NCBI GenBank assembly: GCA_942493375.1
Contig: OW818698.1
Span: 62,001-126,000, forward strand
DNA length: 64,000 nt
DNA from: G942493375 sp942493375
Lineage (GTDB): Bacteria > Armatimonadota > UBA5829
Reading direction: 5' to 3'
Shown here: positions 43,270 to 51,901 of the stretch, piece by piece
Layout: every line of letters starts with the position of its first letter
Position numbering within the stretch: position 1 is the stretch's first letter
Translations under genes and position numbers: made by a program
The notes under the pieces: model-generated
Told to the model about the DNA's origin: nothing
What the model saw: only the letters and a program-made list of their open reading frames with translations
Database searches by the model: none

Positions 43270-44750
43270 CTTGCCATTCCCCCATTTTTACAACGTTTCA
43301 CTCGCACACAGGCAATACTTGCCCAGGTATCTTGTGTTGAAAAACCGATATGAACGGGGTGTTGAATTAGAACTCGGAAAAGAGCAGGACTGATTTGAGC
43401 ATCGCCAATCAGTTGTTCATCAATCGTCAGACATATGTTAGCTCTATTGATCTCAACCTCCCAATCGTGCCAGGTATCATCACATATCGGTGCATTCCCT
43501 ATTGGTTTGGGTAGGCTAAACAGCCCATTCAAGCACTCCTGGTAAAACACTTGACCTGTATCGTGCAACCAGACACGATTGAATGTATTGACATCAGCAT
43601 AACGAATTACTACTGAGACACTATGTGTTGGACCACTGTAACAACGGATGCGTGTTTGAATGGTATAACTATCTGTGGCATCAGGAATCTTTACTACCAG
43701 TGGTGCACGCTCGCTGTCATTGTCCGCAAGTTTGAGAGTTCCGCCTTCGACCATACCAAAATGTGAGGGTTCCCAGCGTGATAACGGTGGATTCGACAAT
43801 CTTTTCGCCAACTCAATGAACGTGCCATCGAAAGTCGCAACCCCGAGTGGTGTCTGTGCACCTTGATAAACTAAATACACACGACCATTAGCCTCGCATA
43901 GAGTAGCATCAGTGAGATGACCGTACCATCCATTTACTGTACCGCCATCCTCCGGGCTGACTCCACGTTCCCAGGTTTGAGTATAGTTGATTTGTGGATG
44001 GTAATCTACAATCTGCCAGTCCACCATATCAAGGCTGCGACGGCAGGTGATACGCAGCGATCCAGACTTGGCCTCGCTGTGCCAGGTATAGAACCATTCA
44101 CCGAGTTTGATTAGAAATGGATCACCGCCATAAAGGTCACGGATGACAGGATTGGCTTCATGCTTCGTCCACATAATCCCATCACTAGACCATGCATATC
44201 CAAAGTTTCCACCAATACCTCTATCCGAGGTGTAAAGCATATGCCATCGCTCGTTCTCGTCGACAACAACAGATGTGTTACTCAGACCATTTTGCTCCCA
44301 TTGCTGGGTCGCGGTCAGAATGAGCCTCTCATCACCCCAGTTGATGCCATCACATGATATCCAACGCCGCATTGTCGCTGGAGCATTCTCTCCATTCTCA
44401 TCATCGACCGCATACAGGTGGTATTTTCCATCATGCTGTATTACATAAGGGCGATGCACATCAGTTTGATCGAGAGACAACACCGGATTATTTGGGTATT
44501 TAATCCACTCAAAACCATCGATAGAGGTGGCATATCCCAGAGCTGTTTTACCATTTGCCGGGTACATTTGGGAATACCACATATGGAAGAGGCTGCCATC
44601 GAACACAATATTTGGCTCACAGATGTAGTGGGATTCTGCCCACAGTTGAGATCGCACCATCACCGGATTCTGAGCAGACTTAATCCATATACTGTCCTGG
44701 AAATCATCCTCAAAGACTGTGATTTCATTTTTCTTGTCGTCAGGATTCAT
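43266..44750 (-). CDS. Five-bladed propeller glycosidase-like protein with C-terminal laminin-like domain
   Basis: A 494-residue protein without signal peptide. GH43/GH32-like blades: HYICEPNIVFDGSLFHMWYSQMYPANGKTALGYATSIDGFEWIKYPNNPVL, VHRPYVIQHDGKYHLYAVDDENGEN, GLSNTSVVVDENERWHMLYTSD and GGDPFLIKLGEWFYTWHSEAKSG. Conserved acids in CEPNIVF, VHRPYV and GGDPFLI may be catalytic. Residues ~335-490 form a concanavalin-like sandwich (YTIQTRIRCYSGPTHSVSVVIRYADVN). The stop overlaps the next start by four bases. It is the first gene of the tight five-gene operon down to 37001. Confidence 0.7.
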   Translation of the reverse strand: MNPDDKKNEITVFEDDFQDSIWIKSAQNPVMVRSQLWAESHYICEPNIVFDGSLFHMWYSQMYPANGKTALGYATSIDGFEWIKYPNNPVLSLDQTDVHRPYVIQHDGKYHLYAVDDENGENAPATMRRWISCDGINWGDERLILTATQQWEQNGLSNTSVVVDENERWHMLYTSDRGIGGNFGYAWSSDGIMWTKHEANPVIRDLYGGDPFLIKLGEWFYTWHSEAKSGSLRITCRRSLDMVDWQIVDYHPQINYTQTWERGVSPEDGGTVNGWYGHLTDATLCEANGRVYLVYQGAQTPLGVATFDGTFIELAKRLSNPPLSRWEPSHFGMVEGGTLKLADNDSERAPLVVKIPDATDSYTIQTRIRCYSGPTHSVSVVIRYADVNTFNRVWLHDTGQVFYQECLNGLFSLPKPIGNAPICDDTWHDWEVEINRANICLTIDEQLIGDAQISPALFRVLIQHPVHIGFSTQDTWASIACVRVKRCKNGGMAS

Positions 44751-44824
44751 AATTTACAATTTTCTTCCTTTAACAAAAAAGTGGATGTTGTTAGCGAAAA
44801 ACAGCGCCACATATCCAGTAATGC

Positions 44825-47692
44825 CTACTTCAACACCAGCACTCCCCAAAGATCCGGTGCTCCTTTGAACATCCCACCAACTCTGGTCCAGCTTGTAGTT
44901 TCCTGTCCACCCGGACGATTTCGTGCTATCTCAAATCTGAGTTTTCCATTTGGTTTGATGATTCCTCCCCCGTCAGCATCCACGGGAATCGTTACATACA
45001 ATTCCCAACCACCCTTGATCTGTTTAGCTTTAGAGATAATATCCGCATTCCATCCAGGGTCGAAATCTCGCAGTCCGATACTCAATGCATCATAGACAGT
45101 TCCTGCAGAGTTTATCATAAGCTGGACTGTCCTGTCCGAATCAGGTCTGGTCCAGAAGATCTCAATCGAATCCTGCAGCCATATAGTAGATTCATCCCTG
45201 CCGCCTTTAGAAACTGGAGACTTCTCCGGCGTAGGTTCGCTGCACATGATTTTCAAATATAAGCATTTCCCATCCCATAACATCCGGGTGTATGTATCCG
45301 CTTTCGCTATCTCCCCTGTCACGTGATGAACAAATGGACCGATCTTTACAGCCTTAGCCCAGTCAACATCAGATACCGGGGCTGACTTCACTCGCGGAAC
45401 AATCACCTGGGGGACCTTGGTTATCGCTTTTTTCTTGATGTTCTTTGACGCAAGCTGTTTTGTAAGCACTTGATTGGATACTTTGAATGCTTTCCAGTAA
45501 TCATCGTGGGTGTAATCTTTGTTGTGGGCAAAATCCCCTTTTACACCATCTCCAAACGCAGCTGAGCTCCATATCCAGTATCCTGCACTTTGTATAGCTG
45601 ATTCTTTAACCAGATCAGGCAACTGCTGAGGTTTCACTGGTTGAATCCAGAAACCAGGGACATACAGTGATGGATATCCCAACGTCTTCAACTGTGTAAG
45701 CCTTCCCTGCACTCCACTGATATTTCCCTGATATTCCAATTCAGAGAAGATCAGTGATGGCATGGTCGGGGTTCCAAATCCACGGGAAAGTCCAGCTACA
45801 CTTTCAGGATCAAGCAGGTTACCAAAGATGAAATTCGGTTTGATAGCATGGACCCGCTTTTCTATACCTTTCAATATTCCCATGACCTCAATCTCCTGCC
45901 AACGGGCATATTCCAGTGCAAGTCCATTTCCTGCAATCCATGAAGCCCGGTTGCTGATATCCACATCCGCTGGGCTGAGTCCATCAATGTGCTCCTTGAC
46001 GAATCTACTCCAGCAGGTCTCACAGTAACACGGACCGGTAAACCTGGTAGCATCTCCGCCATACATTTCCATATCAACAACAAGTCCGGTCAATCCGACT
46101 TTAGCCGCAATCTCCGCTCTGTCACCAACTACTCTGTCCCAGTATTCCCTGGAAAGAGGGCAAGGGGTACGCGTCCAACGAGTTCCACCACCGGGTTGAT
46201 ATCCACCGAACTGCGTATTCCCATAACGCTCATCGCTCCCATAAGGCATACTGACAAAAACGTGAAGCTTGCGCTCTTTCTGAACAAGCGCCCAAGCTTT
46301 CATCTCTGCCGGAAATCCCTCGGCAGAATGCCAAGTGTACATTGTGTGAAAAACAACCGTATTGAACCCGGTTTTCACCAGATTATCAATCAGCGCTTTA
46401 TCTTTCCACTGCTCCGGATAACAGAACATGGCCCTGATTCTGTCTTTGAATATCCAATCAAACGCATGCGAGATCTTCCCGATCTTCACCGGCTTAACTT
46501 CAGGAACGTGCTTTATAATCCGAACAGATTTCACGGTCTCGTTACCGGATGCCGGTATACCCCAGATATTGATCTCTCCGATCTTCATTACCTCACCGCT
46601 TTGCATTGCACTGTTCATCTGCACACGCACATACCTGGCAAGCTTTTTTATTTCACCTGTAAAGACAGGATATTCTGCTCCTGGAATCTCACCTGGTAAC
46701 ACAGGATTCCAGGTCTGCCCTAAAGGCTCCCAGGCTGCATCGGGTCCGGCTTTAATCCATACTTCGTATGAGTTCAAATATGATCGTGTTCCTGTAACAT
46801 GACCTGCTGACCAGACAATTATCCGGTCCACATTCCATTGCTTCCCCAGATCAAACTCAGCAGTTACGACTTTGGAGGCATAGTATCCTGCAAACGTAGA
46901 GACCGAAGATGCCGGGTTACCGTCCACCAGCGTCCGACCGCCTGGATCACTTGAAGCAGCTATATTGTCATCTACATTAGCGTTCCGGTCATCAGTATGT
47001 TGGGATGTAAGTGTATACATCACACCAGCAGATGTCGCTGCATTTACTGCCTCATGAGGTTTCTCAGGCAATTTCGTCAATACTGCAAGATCACGGGGAG
47101 CAACTGGAATCAATCCGCGTTCATGGGCATCAGTTGCAATATTTCCAAGTGGATCTCCATCAATCTCAACTTCACTGACACCCATTATCGGAGAACCGCT
47201 ATAACAGAGTATTTCTACATATCGCCCTTCAACTGATGTTCCCTGCCATGTAAAAACTCCATCAGTTGCAACGAGATTCACGCTCTGTGCTGCTGCCAAC
47301 CCATCCACAGAAGATGCAATTTTGGCGGTCATTGTGTCCATCATGTAATGTGTCGCTATAACAGGCCATACACGTATTTGGGTTATCTTTGCAGTCCGTC
47401 TCAGATCAAACCGAGTAGTTATTCGTTTGTTCATTTGAGACCAGAACCAGGACTCAACGGACCCGGTATCCTGCTTACCGTCAGCCAATATATCAGCTCC
47501 CTGCCACTGCGGAGCATCCACCCACCCCTCTTTAGCTGGAGTGGAATTCGTCCCAGGAAGTATCTGCCCCGGATAAATATATCCCGAGCTAAACGCCGAA
47601 TAAGCCGCATCCTTAGCAAGATTCTCCGCCTGCACAACAATACTCAGACCCAAAAGCACACCTATTAAAACAACAACACGTATCAATCTCAT
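44825..47692 (-). CDS. Secreted discoidin-domain protein with glycosidase-like barrel and CBM9-like end
   Basis: A 955-residue exported protein. Signal peptide residues 1-22. Two discoidin-like sandwiches lead (NKRITTRFDLRRTAKITQIRVWPV; KVVTAEFDLGKQWNVDRIIVWSAGHV). Residues ~405-730 form a TIM-barrel-like region (IRAMFCYPEQWKDKALIDNLVKTGFNTVVFHTMYTWH; GLVVDMEMYGGDATRF; CYCETCWSRFVKE). The C-terminal ~170 residues look like a family 9 carbohydrate-binding module (RMLWDGKCLYLKIMCSEP; DSIEIFWTRPDSDRTVQLMINSAGTVYDA). The D-x-E in VVDMEMYGG could be catalytic. Substrate unknown. Confidence 0.7.
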   Translation of the reverse strand: MRLIRVVVLIGVLLGLSIVVQAENLAKDAAYSAFSSGYIYPGQILPGTNSTPAKEGWVDAPQWQGADILADGKQDTGSVESWFWSQMNKRITTRFDLRRTAKITQIRVWPVIATHYMMDTMTAKIASSVDGLAAAQSVNLVATDGVFTWQGTSVEGRYVEILCYSGSPIMGVSEVEIDGDPLGNIATDAHERGLIPVAPRDLAVLTKLPEKPHEAVNAATSAGVMYTLTSQHTDDRNANVDDNIAASSDPGGRTLVDGNPASSVSTFAGYYASKVVTAEFDLGKQWNVDRIIVWSAGHVTGTRSYLNSYEVWIKAGPDAAWEPLGQTWNPVLPGEIPGAEYPVFTGEIKKLARYVRVQMNSAMQSGEVMKIGEINIWGIPASGNETVKSVRIIKHVPEVKPVKIGKISHAFDWIFKDRIRAMFCYPEQWKDKALIDNLVKTGFNTVVFHTMYTWHSAEGFPAEMKAWALVQKERKLHVFVSMPYGSDERYGNTQFGGYQPGGGTRWTRTPCPLSREYWDRVVGDRAEIAAKVGLTGLVVDMEMYGGDATRFTGPCYCETCWSRFVKEHIDGLSPADVDISNRASWIAGNGLALEYARWQEIEVMGILKGIEKRVHAIKPNFIFGNLLDPESVAGLSRGFGTPTMPSLIFSELEYQGNISGVQGRLTQLKTLGYPSLYVPGFWIQPVKPQQLPDLVKESAIQSAGYWIWSSAAFGDGVKGDFAHNKDYTHDDYWKAFKVSNQVLTKQLASKNIKKKAITKVPQVIVPRVKSAPVSDVDWAKAVKIGPFVHHVTGEIAKADTYTRMLWDGKCLYLKIMCSEPTPEKSPVSKGGRDESTIWLQDSIEIFWTRPDSDRTVQLMINSAGTVYDALSIGLRDFDPGWNADIISKAKQIKGGWELYVTIPVDADGGGIIKPNGKLRFEIARNRPGGQETTSWTRVGGMFKGAPDLWGVLVLK

Positions 47693-47780
47693 ATTACCGC
47701 TATCTACTCCTATAAAAGAACGCTGGCATACATTATATAAATGAGTTCAAACACTAAGTAAATCCCACACACTATTTCTT

Positions 47781-47850
47781 TCCCTTTTCCGTGTATTCAG
47801 TGTATTCCAGTGTAAATGCGTTAGCATTTACACCTGTGGTTGAAAAATCC
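47781..47850. repeat. CCGTGTATT/GTGTAAATGC repeat, copy 1
   Basis: TTTTCCGTGTATT and CAGTGTATT units lead into a perfect hairpin, GTGTAAATGC (47810-47819), GTTA, GCATTTACAC (47824-47833). It is nearly identical to copies at 49411-49475 and 60199-60252 and ends next to the stop of the FAD oxidoreductase gene. Confidence 0.85.
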
Positions 47851-49290
47851 CTTCTGCAAGAGCTCCCGATAATCCAGCACAACTCCCTGATTAACAAGGG
47901 CTTTACGAAGTACTTCTGATGCTATTTCACGTGGTACACAACCGTCTTCCTTCGCCAGAGCTACAGAAGTCCCCGCTGCCTGACCGATTTGCATCATAGT
48001 CCGTGTCAGACGGCAACTGGCTCCGGCTATGTGTGTAAAACTGGCGCCCCGGCAAGCTACCAGCAGGTTCTGCCAGCCTTTAGGAATGAGGCATCTAAAT
48101 GGTATTCCGTATGGCTCACTCGGTTCAGAGCACCGGTTGCTTTCGGTGGTGTTATGAATATCAACAGCGTGGTCAGCAATGGCAATTATATCCTTATGCA
48201 TCTGCTGCGAGATTCCCCCCAACACATCCTGTTCAGTCAGCACATATTCACCGACTACTCTGGGTCCTTCTCTGACACCCACTTTGGGAGCAATCCATGA
48301 AATCCCATACCCAGCAAACTCCGGCCATGCCTGCTGTGTCCATTTCCAGTGTGCCCATACTCTTCGAACGCACTCCTGGTAAGCTTCCCCAGCCTGCATT
48401 CCATAATAAGTCTCCCCTTCCATGGTAGGAAGCATATTCATATTCCAGTCACCATTGGGATACTCAACAACGTTTGCAACAGGAAACTGATCATTCCACC
48501 AGCATTCATTTGGTAAATCAGATGGTGGAGTCAGCCATTTGGATGAGTCATGCGATACTCTATAGATCAGTGTGACCCCATTCGTCTCGGTAGAAGCAGC
48601 CAGCGGGGCATCAGGTTCACTAAACTCATCCCGACTCTCGGTGCCAAACATTATCCGGCAGCCAGCCAAAGCACACAGAGAAACATTCCCAGTGCTGTCT
48701 ATCCACACATCTCCTATTATATTTATATAGGAGTCACCGTGTCGGACATTACAGTTATGGATTCTTCCGTTGCCAGTCGAAATATCTACTACTTCAGAAT
48801 CAGTCCATACATCACAGCATCCAGTCTCCTCCAGCATATCCCTTACAACTTGTGAGAATACCTCAGGTTCAAACGGCACGCCATGCCAGATTTCACGACA
48901 CATATCTCCATCTGCAGTGTATCCCATCGTACCATATCTCCGCAGCGTATCTGCATATGTCCGAGCAGGATCAACAACAAACTGTCCACCAGGAAATGTC
49001 GGAACTCCATCTTGAGGCCAGCAGCAGTGATTATAAGCCGAGTAGATCCCAACCGCGTCAGGAATCTGAGCCAGACGATCATATATATCCCGGGATATTC
49101 CGGTCCCGCTGACACCCATCTCCCATATGCTTACACCAGCCTGAACTGCTGTTCCACCAATCTCACTCTCACGCTCAATGAGCAGCGTTCTCACACCCAA
49201 ACGTGCAGCCGCAAGAGCCGCAGCAATCCCCCCAGCCCCACCACCAACAACCACCAGTTCATAATACAGATCAATCAAACCAAACCCCAA
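47821..49290 (-). CDS. FAD-dependent oxidoreductase
   Basis: A 489-residue flavoprotein of the FAD_oxidored type. The dinucleotide site is YELVVVGGGAGGIAAALAAARLGVRTLLIERESEIGGTAVQAG near the N-terminus. The C-terminal part has PKVGVREGPRVVGEYVLTEQDVLGG and the second FAD segment LLVACRGASFTHIAGASCRLTRTMMQIGQAAGTSVALA, typical of the family seen beside glycoside hydrolases in Planctomycetes and Armatimonadota. No signal peptide. The start is uncertain (TTG at 49290 or 49278) with no clear ribosome site. The last ~10 codons run into the repeat at 47781, so the C-terminus may be altered by it. Confidence 0.82.
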   Translation of the reverse strand: MGFGLIDLYYELVVVGGGAGGIAAALAAARLGVRTLLIERESEIGGTAVQAGVSIWEMGVSGTGISRDIYDRLAQIPDAVGIYSAYNHCCWPQDGVPTFPGGQFVVDPARTYADTLRRYGTMGYTADGDMCREIWHGVPFEPEVFSQVVRDMLEETGCCDVWTDSEVVDISTGNGRIHNCNVRHGDSYINIIGDVWIDSTGNVSLCALAGCRIMFGTESRDEFSEPDAPLAASTETNGVTLIYRVSHDSSKWLTPPSDLPNECWWNDQFPVANVVEYPNGDWNMNMLPTMEGETYYGMQAGEAYQECVRRVWAHWKWTQQAWPEFAGYGISWIAPKVGVREGPRVVGEYVLTEQDVLGGISQQMHKDIIAIADHAVDIHNTTESNRCSEPSEPYGIPFRCLIPKGWQNLLVACRGASFTHIAGASCRLTRTMMQIGQAAGTSVALAKEDGCVPREIASEVLRKALVNQGVVLDYRELLQKGFFNHRCKC

Positions 49291-49410
49291 TCAATCGATA
49301 ATTTGATACAGTATATCAATTTCAACGATCACCTGCATTACTCCGCAGAAAACAAAATCAGCATAAGTGTTAAACAACATTTCTATCTGATCTGTTTATA
49401 GCATTCTCCT

Positions 49411-49475
49411 TTTCCGTGTATTCAGTGTATTCCAGTGTAAATGCGTTAGCATTTACACCTGTGGTTAAATATCCC
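49411..49475. repeat. CCGTGTATT/GTGTAAATGC repeat, copy 2
   Basis: The same element as at 47781-47850, with hairpin arms 49435-49444 and 49449-49458. It lies in the divergent spacer directly upstream of the second DUF4838 gene's promoter. Confidence 0.85.
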
Positions 49476-49484
49476 TTCCGCACA

Positions 49485-49514
49485 TTGACTGACGAAGTTT
49501 GCAGGTGCTAGACT
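49485..49514 (+). promoter_or_regulatory. Candidate promoter of DUF4838 gene 2
   Basis: TTGACT at 49485-49490, 18 bases, TAGACT at 49509-49514, about 40 bases before the ATG at 49556. Confidence 0.5.
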
Positions 49515-49555
49515 TTCCACAGACCGCCTGCAATCCTCATTCGAAAGGTGTATAA

Positions 49556-51814
49556 ATGAAGTATATATATACTATCCTTGCAATTCTAGTTACGCTCTCA
49601 ATTTCCACCCAATTATGCCATGCAAATTCCATCTCAAACGCCGTCATCGTAGTTGGAGAAGATGCCATCCCCGCAGAGAAAACAGCCGCTAACGAACTCG
49701 CTGCCTATCTCAAACAAATAACCGGATCTGATTTCCGCATCACCAATTCCGCTGCAGCTACAGACAAGCCCAGGATATTCATCGGTCAGACAGCAGTAGT
49801 TAAATCTCTCCTACCAGGTTTCGATTGGTCGAAGCTGACGCACGATGGCATCATTATCAAAACTGTAGGTAATGACTTAGTCCTTGCCGGAGACAGACCC
49901 AGGGGCGCTATCTACGCGGTATATACTTTCCTGGAAGATACTCTCGGTGTCCATTGGTGGACTCCATCGGAGACTTATGTCCCACAGAAAAAGACAATTA
50001 CCATAAAGCCAATCGACTATACATACACCCCACAGTTCAGATACAGGGAGACCTATTATCAGAGCGTCGTCAGCAGGAACCCGGAGTTTGCCAACAGGCT
50101 GAAGATCAATGGAATGTATCAGGCTGTTATCCCGGAAGACAGAGGTGGACATGTATGGATGATTGGAGGCTGCCATACGTTCTATCAGTTGCTTCCCTCT
50201 GATATCTATTTCAAAGACCATCCAGAATGGTACAGCGAGATCAATGGCCAGCGTAAGGGCACCGAAGCCCAGCTCTGCCTCAGTAATCCGGAGATGCGCA
50301 AAGAGCTCACACGCAGAGCAATTGAATGGGTCAAAGGAAGTCCGGAAGCCGGGATGATCTCCATCTCACAGAATGATTACATAAGTTTCTGCACCTGTGA
50401 TAAGTGCAAAGAACTGCTTAAGACAACCGGATCGCAGTCAGGCACACTTATATGGTTCGTTAACCAGGTGGCAGAAGATATTGAAAAAGTCGCTCCCAAT
50501 TTCCTTGTTGATACTATTGCATATCAATACACTCAGGCTGCTCCGACAACTATAAAACCCCGCCGCAATGTGCTGATCAGGCTCTGTTCTATTGAATGCA
50601 ACTTTGGTTTCCCCATTGCATCGAAAGAGAATGCAAGGTTCTACAAGGACCTTACCGACTGGAGAAAACTGACAGACAAACTATTCATTTGGGACTACAC
50701 AGTAAACTTCGCAAACCTGCAGGTCCCCCACCCCAACATTCTTAACCTGGGACCAAACATCCGCACATTTGCTGCAAACAACGTCCTCGGGATGTTTGCC
50801 CAGGGTGATGGATACAACCCGGACATGGGGTTCGCTGGAATGAAGAACTGGGTGCTGGCGCACTTGCTCTGGAACCCAAAAGCAGATGACAGAAAGCTCA
50901 TCAAAGAATTCCTGCAAGGTTACTACGGACCAGCAGCGCCGCATCTTTGGGACTACATAGTAGCAACCCAGAATGCCGTATGGAAACAGAAGCCCAACCT
51001 TGCCTGCTTCAATTCGGACTACACATTCTACACCACAGACCAGCTAAAACAGGCATATATCTGCATACAAAAAGCCCGGGCAAGCGTTAAGACAAATCCA
51101 TTGCTCTCCCGGAGAGTTGAAATACAGTGCATGACCTTCGACCACCTGCTACTAATAAATCGTGCCAGGTTATATGATCATAAATGGGCATCGAATATCA
51201 AATGGAAAAATCTGGCTGATAACTTCCTGAACCTCTCAACAGACACAGGAAACATATATCTCTCAGAAGGCGCTCTAATGTCTCCGCTGTATAGAACCAA
51301 TCTGTTGCACCTGGGGAATACCCCTGTAAAAGATACACCAACAACTCCTCCTGCTGCGTGCAAAGGCTTAACGAGTAATGACTGGTCAGAGATACAGGAC
51401 TCCAGTATCTGGCTCTACCAGGAAAACAATCTGGCAGTAAAAACTGCCGACCTGGGGACATCGGACGGACGTGCATGCGTAGTTACCGGTGCAACCAGGG
51501 ACTGGGTAGTGACCGGGTATATCCAGGATAAAAACATCCTGACCAGGAAGATGAAGTGTTATGCGGTTGTAAAAGTTATAGGTAAAGCCAAAACCGGGAA
51601 AGCGTTTTCTCTGGGAAGTTATGATCGTGTAGCCGGCAGGACCATCGAGAAAGAGATTTTACTCGACGACATCAAGGACCAGGACTACCACGAATACTAC
51701 CTGGGAGAGCTCGAACTCAACCACAACATGACAATGTATGTTGCTCCTCCGGGAAATGCAGACGCAGTAGATTCCGTCTGGGTGGACCGTTTCTTCATGG
51801 TTGCTGTTAAGTAA
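49556..51814 (+). CDS. Secreted DUF4838 protein, copy 2
   Basis: A 752-residue paralogue of the protein at 33218, similar along its whole length. Signal peptide residues 1-23. Shared segments include AEKTAANELAAYLKQITG, LLPGFDWSKLTHDGIIIKTVG, GDRPRGAIYAVYTFLEDTLG, WWTP, YFKDHPEWYSEINGQRK, SISQNDY and the cluster C279-x-C281-x-x-C284 (CTCDKCK). IWDYTVNFANLQVPHPNI is kept too. AAAGGTG lies before the ATG. It leads a two-gene + strand unit with the LamG/CBM9 hydrolase, as copy 1 leads its own pair, which suggests two related substrate-specific modules. Confidence 0.87.
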   Translation: MKYIYTILAILVTLSISTQLCHANSISNAVIVVGEDAIPAEKTAANELAAYLKQITGSDFRITNSAAATDKPRIFIGQTAVVKSLLPGFDWSKLTHDGIIIKTVGNDLVLAGDRPRGAIYAVYTFLEDTLGVHWWTPSETYVPQKKTITIKPIDYTYTPQFRYRETYYQSVVSRNPEFANRLKINGMYQAVIPEDRGGHVWMIGGCHTFYQLLPSDIYFKDHPEWYSEINGQRKGTEAQLCLSNPEMRKELTRRAIEWVKGSPEAGMISISQNDYISFCTCDKCKELLKTTGSQSGTLIWFVNQVAEDIEKVAPNFLVDTIAYQYTQAAPTTIKPRRNVLIRLCSIECNFGFPIASKENARFYKDLTDWRKLTDKLFIWDYTVNFANLQVPHPNILNLGPNIRTFAANNVLGMFAQGDGYNPDMGFAGMKNWVLAHLLWNPKADDRKLIKEFLQGYYGPAAPHLWDYIVATQNAVWKQKPNLACFNSDYTFYTTDQLKQAYICIQKARASVKTNPLLSRRVEIQCMTFDHLLLINRARLYDHKWASNIKWKNLADNFLNLSTDTGNIYLSEGALMSPLYRTNLLHLGNTPVKDTPTTPPAACKGLTSNDWSEIQDSSIWLYQENNLAVKTADLGTSDGRACVVTGATRDWVVTGYIQDKNILTRKMKCYAVVKVIGKAKTGKAFSLGSYDRVAGRTIEKEILLDDIKDQDYHEYYLGELELNHNMTMYVAPPGNADAVDSVWVDRFFMVAVK

Positions 51815-51901
51815 TAAAAAATAGACAGGATTAACAAGATTTACATGATTTACAGATATATAAGTCATGAGAATCTTGATTATTATTCCGGAGGATTTCA
51901 T

